The translations under genes were made by a program, and so were the position numbers. 64,000 nucleotides of DNA, from positions 20,775 to 84,774 of the forward strand of contig NZ_PBYA01000034.1 of NCBI RefSeq assembly GCF_002729955.1. The letters run 5' to 3'. The first letter of the stretch is position 1. Every line of letters begins with the position of its first letter. The notes below the pieces were generated by a model. That model saw only the letters and a program-made list of their open reading frames with translations, was not told where the DNA came from and searched no databases. Shown here in pieces: positions 36,573 to 44,965 of this stretch. This DNA comes from Salinisphaera sp. GTDB lineage: Bacteria; Pseudomonadota; Gammaproteobacteria; Nevskiales; Salinisphaeraceae.

Positions 36573-38315
36573 TCAGGCGTCGTCGGCGGGGAGCGCGACC
36601 CGTCGGTCGTCGCGGTAGTGCTGCTCGTAAAGTATCGAGCCATCGTCGTCGTAGCGCGCGCTGCGTCCGTCGCGGGCGCCGTGGCTGTAGGTCGTCAGCT
36701 CGACCATGCGGCCGTTGTCCGCGAACTGGTACCAGCGGCCATCGCGCCGGCCCTGATCGTCGAACTGTCCGGATGCCAGGACATAGCCGGCTTCGTCCTT
36801 GGCGACCCAGCGGCCGACCTGAACGCCGTCGCGATAACGCCCCTGCCAGAGCTGCTCGTTCGTGCGGGTGCGCCACGGGCCATCGCGCTTACCGTTTTCG
36901 TAGCGACCCTGTGCCGCCAGCCGGTGATCGTAGGCACGATATTCGACGTATTCGCCCACCTGAACGCCGTGTCGATAGTGTGCGCGCGAGACCAGCTCGC
37001 CTTTGTCGTCGGTATGCGTCAGCGTACCGTGGAGTTCGCCGTGATCGTCGTAGTGGCTTTCGGTACGCAGGCCGCTGTAGTCGTATGACACGGCATCGCC
37101 CACCTGGGTGCCATGGCGAAAACGCGAATGCTCGTACAGCTCGAAGTCGCGGTAGCTGGCCTGCTCGCCGTGGCGTTTGCCGTTGTCGTCATAGCGTTCG
37201 ATCGTGTAGCGCCCGCCGTCGGACCCGCTGGCCTTGTATTGCTTGCCGACCGGGTGGCCGTTGCGTTCGACTGTGTGCCGACGAACCAGGCCGTTGCTGG
37301 AGAAAGACAGATTCTCGCGATAGCCGGTGTCGGGGTTCTCGATACGTTTGGAGGTTACATAGCCGTTTTTGTCGTGCCAGCGCGTGATCTTGAGCGTTTC
37401 ACCATCGCGCTCGACATGGTGCATGAACACGCTGGGCTTGCCGCCGTTGTAGCTCTTCGAGGCGATGAGTTCGCCGCTGCCGTCGTCGGCATAGGTGCGC
37501 GAACGCGAGGGTCGGCCTTTCTGGTCGTACCATCGATTCTCGCCAACGTATTTTCCGTTGCGATAATGTTCGACGCTCCTGAGCTGGCCGTTATCGAACC
37601 AGTTGCGTTGTTCGCCGTGTCGCTTGCCGTCGGCGTAGCGCCATAGCCGGACAAGCCGGCCCTTTTCGTTCCAGTGACGCTGCTCGCCGTCGAGTTTGTC
37701 ATTACGATAGTGGCTGCGCCGCGTCAGGTGTTCGCCGTCGTTGCCATAGCTTTCGGCCCAGCCGTTGCGTTCGTCGTTTTCGTACTGTTCGAGACGGTAG
37801 AGCGTACCCGCCGAGTAGGTTTGCTTGATGCCTTCGATCCTGCCGTCGACATAGGGCGTACGACAGCGAAGCAGACCGGTAACACGGTTGTAGCAGCGCA
37901 CCTCGCCGTCCACCACGCCATGTTTGACCGGTTTTTCGAACCCCAGTTTGCCGTCGTCGGTGAAACCGACCACCAGACCGTTGAAGCGGCCCTCGGCGTC
38001 GTGGATCCCGACCTGTTGCAGCGCGCCGCTTTCCGGGTCGTGGCTTTCGTAATAGCCGACCCAGTAGCTGTCGTCGGCGTTTATGTCGGGGTCGGACAGA
38101 TAGCTGCGATAGCGCAGCCGATCGCTGTCGATCGTGTGGACATCGGTCAGCCAGCCAGGGCCGTCGCGCTCGTCGGCGACGGTGGCCTTGTAGACGGCCT
38201 GTGCTTTGGCTACGGGGTCGAAATCTTCATCGAGCCAGAACACGCCCTGGGCGAATGCTGCGCTATGCGCACAGGCCAGACTGAGTGCGATTGCGCTATG
38301 CCGGATCCACTTCAT
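36573..38315 (-). CDS. Exported protein with MORN-variant (YwqK-like) repeats
   Basis: A 580-residue protein with a signal peptide (ACAHSAAFAQG) and a chain of at least ten ~22-residue repeats of the MORN_2/YwqK kind: YNRVTGLLRCRTPYVDGRI, WFDNGQLRSVEHYRNGKYVG and similar. YwqK is named an antitoxin in Bacillus, but this protein is exported and far longer, so an antitoxin role is unlikely. Its ATG overlaps the stop of the paralog gene upstream (ATGA). It is the last gene of the triple-paralog operon, and its role is unknown. Confidence 0.82.
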   Translation of the reverse strand: MKWIRHSAIALSLACAHSAAFAQGVFWLDEDFDPVAKAQAVYKATVADERDGPGWLTDVHTIDSDRLRYRSYLSDPDINADDSYWVGYYESHDPESGALQQVGIHDAEGRFNGLVVGFTDDGKLGFEKPVKHGVVDGEVRCYNRVTGLLRCRTPYVDGRIEGIKQTYSAGTLYRLEQYENDERNGWAESYGNDGEHLTRRSHYRNDKLDGEQRHWNEKGRLVRLWRYADGKRHGEQRNWFDNGQLRSVEHYRNGKYVGENRWYDQKGRPSRSRTYADDGSGELIASKSYNGGKPSVFMHHVERDGETLKITRWHDKNGYVTSKRIENPDTGYRENLSFSSNGLVRRHTVERNGHPVGKQYKASGSDGGRYTIERYDDNGKRHGEQASYRDFELYEHSRFRHGTQVGDAVSYDYSGLRTESHYDDHGELHGTLTHTDDKGELVSRAHYRHGVQVGEYVEYRAYDHRLAAQGRYENGKRDGPWRTRTNEQLWQGRYRDGVQVGRWVAKDEAGYVLASGQFDDQGRRDGRWYQFADNGRMVELTTYSHGARDGRSARYDDDGSILYEQHYRDDRRVALPADDA

Positions 38316-40699
38316 GGCAGCGCCTTGAGCGTGTCATGCCAGCTGTGTGTGCGCGGTTCGCCGTCGAGTTGCATGACCATCACGTGATCCGCCGCGCCCC
38401 AGAGCCGGATGACTCCATCGTCGTACATGTAATCGTCCAGTGCGTGCTCGCTGGCTTCTGTCTGCCAGTCGTCCAGGCGTTGATCCGGTGCGGCGTCCTT
38501 GCGCATCGGACGTAACGCATGGCCGTCGGCGTCGTAAAACCGAATGCTGTCGAAAAAGGCCGCTGCGGAACGCTGCGGATCTGGCGTACGGCCGGTTACG
38601 GCTTTCAGGTCGATCAGCCAGGGCTTGTCGGAGTCGATCGCGATGCGCTGCCAGCGCGGCGTACCGGGGCAGGCGAGGGTGGTTTGCACTTCGATGCCGT
38701 AGAAATAGGTCCGCACGCCGTCGTCGGTTGCCAGCTCCCAGGTTTGCTCGCCCGGCGCGTCTTCGTCGTCTGCGCGCCTGCCGTAACGATTGGCGCTGGG
38801 CCGGGGTTGCCAGAGCAGCGCATGGCCGGCCAGCGCGGGGGCGTCGGCGGTCAGTTCGCAGGCGCCGGCCAAACCTTCGGGCAGTACCAGGCGCAGGCGG
38901 TTCTTGTCGGCATCCTCGGTGTGGACGTCGTCAAATGCGACCGGGCCTTCGGCCGGCGTGGCCTGCTCGTCTGGCCGGCTTAACGTCTTCTTCTCGGGCG
39001 GCGCCAGATCGCGGTTGCTATAGCGCGCGGCGAAATCCCGGAATGACACGCGATAGGCGCGGCTTTCGGTGCTGGTCTTTGCATGGCGCAGCGCAAGCTC
39101 GGCGGGCGTGTGGTCGGATTGCACCTTGAAGTGCTGTATCCAGGTCAGCGGCTGATCGACACGCGCCAGTGCGATTTCTTCGGTGGTGCTGAGCCAGCTG
39201 TCATGGGCTGTGCCCAGCGTTCGTGCACTCAGACCGGGCTGGGGCGTGGTCGAATCGGGCCAGTAATACGCGGTGCCCGAGGTATACAGATCCACCCACC
39301 AGCTGTCGTCTTCATTGGCGACCGGCTTTGCGGTCACCTTGACGCGGTCTTCGCCCACTTGCGTGGGTTGTTCGCCGAGCTTGAGCGTTGTCTTCTCTCC
39401 CGCGTCGGTCGGCGTGTATTCGAACTGCGCCTCGACGCGGGCCACGCGATCGAGCGCGGGCGTGTTCCAGCCCAGGCTGCGGAGTTTGAATATCTGCAGG
39501 GCACCGGGGTTGTCCGGCCGGCTGTCGTAGTCGAGTGTGTCGAATACCAGCGGGATATTCAGCGGTTGATCCTGGTCGTCGTAGAGCGTTATATCGGTCA
39601 GCTCGAGCGAGCCGAAGGGTATTTCGTCAAAGGCGTCGACTTCAAAAGCCAGCCCCAGCTGGTGGCCGTCGGCCATGAACACCGGGTTGCGCGCGTCGAG
39701 ATCGAGCTCGGTGGGCGCGGTGGGCGACTCATCCTGGGCCTGTGCCTGGGTTTGCGGTATGGGGTACTCGCGGTCGTCGTCGAACGACGGGCCGGTGATC
39801 AGGTTCGACAGGCCATCGGCATACAAGCCCGTGGCCAGGTCCTCGCGGTGCACGGCATAGGCCAGACTGCGAACGGCGGCCGAGTGGTCGCCGACGCGTA
39901 TATTCATATGCGAAACGGCGGCCATCGACTCAAGCCAGCCGGTGGCGCGATCCAGGCGTACGCGTGCTTCAAGACGTACGTCGGAGATACGTGCGTCCAG
40001 GGCCAGGCCGGCCAGTTGCCGGCTAATCGGGTTGTCGTTGTCGAGGGTGTCGGCACGGCCGGTGATTTGCAGCAAGACCGAGTCGTCGGTTACCCGCGTG
40101 ACCTTAACGGCAACGTCGTGCATGCCGCGATAGGCATCCAGACGAACTTCGGCGCCTTCGCGTGCCGGCAGCGATGCGGCGATCGTCGGATCGACGATCT
40201 GGGTCTGAAAGGCATCGCCGGTGAGCCCGGGAGCCTCGATCTCGAGTGCGTCGATCTTGTCCTGATCGACCAGGGCGATATCGCTCTTGCCGTCGGCATC
40301 GATGGTGAGATCGAAGCCGTCGCGCAGCATATCGGCGACCTCGCCGGCGTTGCCGTCCTCGGCCTCGCTACTGGAGAACAGCGTTTGATAACCGCGTTTG
40401 ATCTCGAGCAGTTCCGGGGTCACGCGCAGCCGTGTGCTTTCGCCGACATGATCCACGCGATAGCGCAGCACGCCCGTACTGCTTGTTTCATTGGCGCGCG
40501 ATGCATCCTCGGGGATGATTTCCACCCGGCTGGCCACCGCATAATCGCGCACCTCGCCTTCGGTGGGCGTAAAGCGCACGGCACCGCCCGGCGAATACAG
40601 CGTATAGGCGGCAAGAGCGAAGCCGCCGATGATGACGAGTAAAGCGATCCAAAGAGCTTTTCGATTCAAAACAGACCTACGAGAAAGGGTCGCGTGCAT
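38312..40699 (-). CDS. Exported protein of unknown family, paralog 1 (large)
   Basis: About 795 residues with an N-terminal membrane anchor or signal (KALWIALLVIIGGFALAAYTLY), then a beta-rich region. It aligns with the next two genes: RDYAVASRVEI, VLRYRVDHVGESTRLRVTPE, MLRDGFDLTIDADG, RVRLDRATGWLESM, and DSWLSTTEEIALARVD, AYRVSF near the middle. A further ~250-residue C-terminal region is unique to this copy. The start is uncertain (a GTG at 40771 and ATGs at 40732 and 40699 are open). It matches no family I know, and it is coupled to the MORN gene. Confidence 0.72.
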   Translation of the reverse strand: MHATLSRRSVLNRKALWIALLVIIGGFALAAYTLYSPGGAVRFTPTEGEVRDYAVASRVEIIPEDASRANETSSTGVLRYRVDHVGESTRLRVTPELLEIKRGYQTLFSSSEAEDGNAGEVADMLRDGFDLTIDADGKSDIALVDQDKIDALEIEAPGLTGDAFQTQIVDPTIAASLPAREGAEVRLDAYRGMHDVAVKVTRVTDDSVLLQITGRADTLDNDNPISRQLAGLALDARISDVRLEARVRLDRATGWLESMAAVSHMNIRVGDHSAAVRSLAYAVHREDLATGLYADGLSNLITGPSFDDDREYPIPQTQAQAQDESPTAPTELDLDARNPVFMADGHQLGLAFEVDAFDEIPFGSLELTDITLYDDQDQPLNIPLVFDTLDYDSRPDNPGALQIFKLRSLGWNTPALDRVARVEAQFEYTPTDAGEKTTLKLGEQPTQVGEDRVKVTAKPVANEDDSWWVDLYTSGTAYYWPDSTTPQPGLSARTLGTAHDSWLSTTEEIALARVDQPLTWIQHFKVQSDHTPAELALRHAKTSTESRAYRVSFRDFAARYSNRDLAPPEKKTLSRPDEQATPAEGPVAFDDVHTEDADKNRLRLVLPEGLAGACELTADAPALAGHALLWQPRPSANRYGRRADDEDAPGEQTWELATDDGVRTYFYGIEVQTTLACPGTPRWQRIAIDSDKPWLIDLKAVTGRTPDPQRSAAAFFDSIRFYDADGHALRPMRKDAAPDQRLDDWQTEASEHALDDYMYDDGVIRLWGAADHVMVMQLDGEPRTHSWHDTLKALP

Positions 40700-40973
40700 G
40701 GAGCCGGCAAGGCTTGCTGGATGAGGCGACATGGGTTTTGAGAGCGGAGGATGAAAACGGGTGTACAGCACTCGACTTTCGTGTGCGCGTTGACGTGCCC
40801 CGATTTTTGCCGACAGCGGGTTGCTGCGCTGCAGGAGCGGCGATGCGGCTGAGTTGTCGACAGCTTCGCGACGAGCGCGGATTCGCCGCGGCCATTCGAC
40901 CCACCCGCCCGCCTGTCATGCGCGCAGGCCGCTATCGGGCCGGTTGATGGCAGGCTGTAGCCGGTCACGGTCG

Positions 40974-42605
40974 CTAGGGCGCCGCGTTCTGTCGGGTGAA
41001 TGTCAGCTTTTGCCGGCTCGTGCCGGGCGTCGGCCGCAAGAGAACGAGCGCGAATGAGTCGACGTCGCCCTTTATCTCGTATTGTTGGCGCCACACATCG
41101 GTATTGGAGACACGGTCGAGCAGGCTCCGGTCGGTGGGGCGCATGCCTTTGTCGGCACGGTCGCTGGAGACCGCCGAATCGCCTTCGAACACAGCGTTGT
41201 GGTCGGGTGCGTAGTAGTGGGTATAGCTTCCGCGCAGCGTTACCAGCCACCCCCCATTGATCGGCACGGCGCGGGCATGTGCAGGACCGTCGTCGAGCTG
41301 GCTCGGCGTGTCTTGCAACGGTAATCGGGCATCGGCCGGGGCATCGATCGCCTGGTAGGTGAACCCTGCTTCTACCTCGGCGATATCATCCAGGTCTGCC
41401 TTGTCCCATCCGAGCGGGAGAAGACGCACGGCCGCGGTGTTTTCTTCGGTGAAATTCGGGCCGATCCATGCCAGCACGAAGTCGTTGTCCAGCGCCTTGC
41501 CGTTGGCATCGCGCAGCGTGAGCGTGTCCAGCGTCAGTTGATCGAGGTTCGGGTTAGCGGCTGTGTGATACCGGATCGTGAGCACCAGGGCGCCATCTTC
41601 ATCGTCGATATGAAAGTCACCCTCGGCATCGGCCAGCGGTTGTTGCGATACGTCGAAGCCTTGATCTTCCGGTACGTCTTCTGCGCTGTCCGGTAGATAC
41701 AGTTCACTGCCGGGCATGGCTGCGAGCAGGGTATTGGTCTTGAACTGCTTCAGGCTGTCATGGAGCGCGCCCGTCGCCGGCTTATCGACAGCGTGCATGG
41801 TCGTGGCGCTGCGCATGCGGGCGGTGCGATCGCCTTTTTTCAACGTCTGTTCGCTGATGATCGTCATGGCGTCGATCCACCCGCTGTCGCGATCGATACG
41901 CACGCGCCCGTGGATATCGGTAAAACGTGCGCTGGTGCCATAGGCGGTGCCGTCCATGGCGTGGGCCGTCGCCGAGCTGTCTTTGGCGGGCTTGAAGGTG
42001 GCGGTCACGCTGTTGCTGTCGACCTGGGTAACGGTGAGAAGCAGGGGCGGCAAGTTCTCGAGGCCGTCGATCGTGATCTGTTCGCCCGGGCGAGCCGGCA
42101 CGGGCTGCGCGAGCGCCGGCGCGAACAGCTGTGGCTCGAACTGATCGATGGGCGCCTCGGCCTCGTTCGCGAGCGTTCGCATGGCAATACGGCCGTTGTC
42201 TTGCAACCGTGTTTCGCCGCTTTCCCGGTTCATGGTCAGATCGAAGCCGGCACGCATCAGGTCCGGAATGTCGGTTTTTTCGAACGCCTGCGGCTGTGCG
42301 CTCGAGAACAGGACCTCGTCGTTGTTCTCGGCTTGCATGAAGCGGGGTTCCATATTGATCTGCAGCATGGGCTCGGTCGCGTCGACGCGATAGCGCATCA
42401 CGCTTTGAAGCGTGAACCAGCGGCTGGCAGAGGCGGCCGGCTCGTCGTCGGCCTTGAACTGCATGCGCATGCCGACGCGGTAATCGCGATGGTCGCCCTT
42501 GGCCGGGTCGAAGGCCACTGCCGGATCTGCCGCGAATGCGGCGGCGCCCAGGGTGTTAAGCGCTAAAACAGCGACCAGCGCCGAAATGAGTTTTCTATGC
42601 GGCAC
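40974..42605 (-). CDS. Exported protein of unknown family, paralog 2
   Basis: A 543-residue protein. The GTG start is chosen because AGGAG lies seven bases upstream and a clean signal peptide follows (LISALVAVLALNTLGAAAFAAD). The mature part shares with its neighbours RDYRVGMRMQF, VMRYRVDATEPMLQINMEP, LMRAGFDLTMNRESGE, RVRIDRDSGWIDAMTI and RLLPLGWDKADLDDIAEVEAGF. I do not recognise the family. It lies 84 bases after the third paralog; the 274 bases before paralog 1 hold no visible gene. Confidence 0.75.
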   Translation of the reverse strand: MPHRKLISALVAVLALNTLGAAAFAADPAVAFDPAKGDHRDYRVGMRMQFKADDEPAASASRWFTLQSVMRYRVDATEPMLQINMEPRFMQAENNDEVLFSSAQPQAFEKTDIPDLMRAGFDLTMNRESGETRLQDNGRIAMRTLANEAEAPIDQFEPQLFAPALAQPVPARPGEQITIDGLENLPPLLLTVTQVDSNSVTATFKPAKDSSATAHAMDGTAYGTSARFTDIHGRVRIDRDSGWIDAMTIISEQTLKKGDRTARMRSATTMHAVDKPATGALHDSLKQFKTNTLLAAMPGSELYLPDSAEDVPEDQGFDVSQQPLADAEGDFHIDDEDGALVLTIRYHTAANPNLDQLTLDTLTLRDANGKALDNDFVLAWIGPNFTEENTAAVRLLPLGWDKADLDDIAEVEAGFTYQAIDAPADARLPLQDTPSQLDDGPAHARAVPINGGWLVTLRGSYTHYYAPDHNAVFEGDSAVSSDRADKGMRPTDRSLLDRVSNTDVWRQQYEIKGDVDSFALVLLRPTPGTSRQKLTFTRQNAAP

Positions 42606-42689
42606 GCGCAACTCCTGTTGGATAAAAGCGGCAAGGGCCTGGGAGAGACCCACGATCAGAAAAGGGGCGTCAACAACTCGGCCGTGCTC

Positions 42690-44285
42690 TCATGGCGATG
42701 TGCGGCGTTTGAATCCGACACGGTATTCATGGCGCTTGCCGCGGCTCAGCCGCACCAGCGGCAAGTCGACGGGCGAGTGGTCGGCGTCGATACGAATGCT
42801 GGAGACGTCGCGGCCCAGACCGTCGACGCGGGAAAGCAGGGTCGCTTCGCCAACGCTCAGCCAGCTGTCGTCTAGCGCGATGTCATAGGCGCCGGTCAAC
42901 CCGGGTGCGATCGCGTGACGGCTGGGGTAATAGCGGGTATCGGCCGTGTTGTCGGCACGCAGCCGCCAGCGGTGGGCGTGCGTGGGGTCGGGCGTGGCCT
43001 GTAGCCGTGCGCCCGCGTGTTCGAGGGTATGCCTGTCGTCGTCGAGACGCAGCGTGAAATAGTGCGCCTGCTGTTCGTGATAGATCAGCGTGGCTTCGGC
43101 GCGGGCGACCTGTTCGAGCACGGCCGGGTCGCCGCCCAGGTGCTTATAGGTGAACGTCTGGCCGTCGTCGTAGTTCTCATGGTCGAAGAACGGGTCGATG
43201 TAATACAGGGCGGCCGGCACGTCGAGGACGTTATCGTCGGCGTCGTAGAAGATCACGTCGGCGATGCCCAGCGAAAACGCCGGGATGCGTTCGTCCTGCC
43301 TGAAGCGCAGGTGCAGGTTCAGCCCGCGAAAATCGTGGTTGAGCGCGGTTTCATAGGCTTGCAGCGAGGGGTTGCGGGTGGCCGGCTCCGGTCGTGCGAT
43401 GTCATCCGGCGTCTGTGCGAACTCGATAGCGTCACGGTAGCTGTCGCTGGCGCCGTAGAAGGGCGCCAGCGTGTCTTCGATATCGCCGCTGGCCAGGTCG
43501 GGCTTGCGATAGACACGGGTGACGCGATCGATAGCCACCGGCCTGCCTTCGCGTTCGACTCGGTCGTGTCGTACAAGCGTAAGCGTGTCCAACCAGCCGT
43601 CTGTGCGGCGTATGCGCAGGCGCCCGAGCAGGCGCAGGTTCTCGGGTTGGGTATCGGTATCGAGCAGGCGGGTGGCGGGCGTGGATTCGATACGCAGGCC
43701 CAGGTTGTGCTCGTCGACGTGTTCGACGCGAAAGCGAATATCGCTGAGCCCGCGCCAGGCGGCGAGCGTGTATTCGGCACCGACGCGGGGCTCGATCGGG
43801 CGTTGCAGGGCGGGCACCACGATCGATTCCACGAGCGGATGGCCTGCGGGGGCATCGAGTTCCTCGCCGAACGGGGAATTTGCTTCGGCGCTGGCGAGAT
43901 CAAAGGTCGGGCGGCCGTTCTCGATCGGCATATCGAAGCCGCCGACACGTCGTGCCAGATCACCCTCGAACCATATTCGGGCCATGCGTTTCTCGTCGTC
44001 GCCGTAAACCTCGGTGAACAGCGGTTCGACATGCAGCCGGCGCGAGTCGCCGACATCTTCCAGCCGGTAGCGTACGGCGCCGGTCGCCTTCACCCAGCGA
44101 TCGAAGCCGTGGCCCTCGGCCGGATGTTCGGTGACCCGGTGGCCGACCACGTACGTCGTATCGGCACCGGCGCCTGCGTCGAATACGCTCGCTGGCGTCG
44201 CGCGGTTGCTCGCGAACCACCATGCCATACCGGCACCGGCGACGAGCAGAAATGCAACGGCGGCGCGTCCGAGGGGGCGTTTCAT
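42690..44285 (-). CDS. Exported protein of unknown family, paralog 3
   Basis: A 531-residue protein with an N-terminal hydrophobic anchor (AAVAFLLVAGAGMAWWFA). It shares the family marks: YVVGHRVTEHP, AVRYRLEDVGDSRRLHVEP, RLRIRRTDGWLDTLTLVRHD, DSWLSVGEATLLSRVD and a C-terminal EYRVGFKRR. It is the first large gene of the minus-strand operon. A short upstream frame ends in an ATGA overlap with its start. The function is unknown. Confidence 0.75.
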   Translation of the reverse strand: MKRPLGRAAVAFLLVAGAGMAWWFASNRATPASVFDAGAGADTTYVVGHRVTEHPAEGHGFDRWVKATGAVRYRLEDVGDSRRLHVEPLFTEVYGDDEKRMARIWFEGDLARRVGGFDMPIENGRPTFDLASAEANSPFGEELDAPAGHPLVESIVVPALQRPIEPRVGAEYTLAAWRGLSDIRFRVEHVDEHNLGLRIESTPATRLLDTDTQPENLRLLGRLRIRRTDGWLDTLTLVRHDRVEREGRPVAIDRVTRVYRKPDLASGDIEDTLAPFYGASDSYRDAIEFAQTPDDIARPEPATRNPSLQAYETALNHDFRGLNLHLRFRQDERIPAFSLGIADVIFYDADDNVLDVPAALYYIDPFFDHENYDDGQTFTYKHLGGDPAVLEQVARAEATLIYHEQQAHYFTLRLDDDRHTLEHAGARLQATPDPTHAHRWRLRADNTADTRYYPSRHAIAPGLTGAYDIALDDSWLSVGEATLLSRVDGLGRDVSSIRIDADHSPVDLPLVRLSRGKRHEYRVGFKRRTSP

Positions 44286-44548
44286 GACGTGTTTCCGACC
44301 GGCATGGGTTTTACGGGCGCTTTGCTGTTATAGGCGTGTGGGCGATGCGGCCATCGGCGCGTGGCGTTGGGCGCTTCGTAGTCGAGCACGACCAGCAGTG
44401 CGACCTCGTCCGGGCCACGAATGCGGCCGCTGTCGTCGACGGAATCGCCGACGCTGACGGGGTCTTGCGGGACAAAGCGGCTTCGTGCCACCGGGCGGTG
44501 AGACGTTGGGCTGTGTAACCGGCTGATCCTAGAAACAAATAATACCAA
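44282..44548 (-). CDS. Possible small protein coupled to paralog 3
   Basis: A frame of up to 88 codons (TTG at the far end; a GTG at 44491 is a plausible later start) ends in an ATGA overlap with paralog 3. The C-terminal part (SVGDSVDDSGRIRGPDEVALLVVLDYE) looks protein-like. No ribosome site is clear. It may be a leader peptide, a gene remnant, or chance. Confidence 0.3.
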   Translation of the reverse strand: MVLFVSRISRLHSPTSHRPVARSRFVPQDPVSVGDSVDDSGRIRGPDEVALLVVLDYEAPNATRRWPHRPHAYNSKAPVKPMPVGNTS

Positions 44549-44965
44549 GGCAGGGTAAGTTGTTGTATGTAGGCGCTATTAGTCGGCCGCCCAATCCTAT
44601 TGGGGGCAAATGAATGGCGGGATCGAGGCGACCGTGCTGAACGGCGATCGTGGGGTGCCGGGGCCGCTCGAACACCGGCACGCGCCCGCGATACGGTGAT
44701 CGGCTAGACGCGTTCATGTCATGGCGCCGCAGCCATCCCTCGCGCCGAGAGCGGCCATACCGGCTATGCGCAGCGCTTTCAGCGCATCGAGCCTCGAACG
44801 GCGGCGATCGCCCGCCCGGTCGTCAGCTAGGACGGCATCCGGCGAAATACCGGTTTTATCTATTCCGATCAATGGCCGGCGACGCACCAGAATCTGGCTT
44901 ATCGGGTCGAATGGTGTGGTTGGAACGCCTGCGCCGTTTTGTGCGGCGCAGGCACGGCTCTGGCG
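44549..44965. other. Non-coding gap with no recognisable feature
   Basis: 417 bases between the unknown operon and a TonB receptor gene. No Fur box, hairpin or credible frame was seen. An A/T-rich patch at 44537-44545 just outside (TATTAT on the minus strand) may be the operon promoter. Confidence 0.4.

Noticed and set aside
36573..38315. Calling the MORN-repeat protein a toxin-antitoxin antitoxin
   Set aside because: It has a signal peptide, is 580 residues long, and has no toxin gene beside it.
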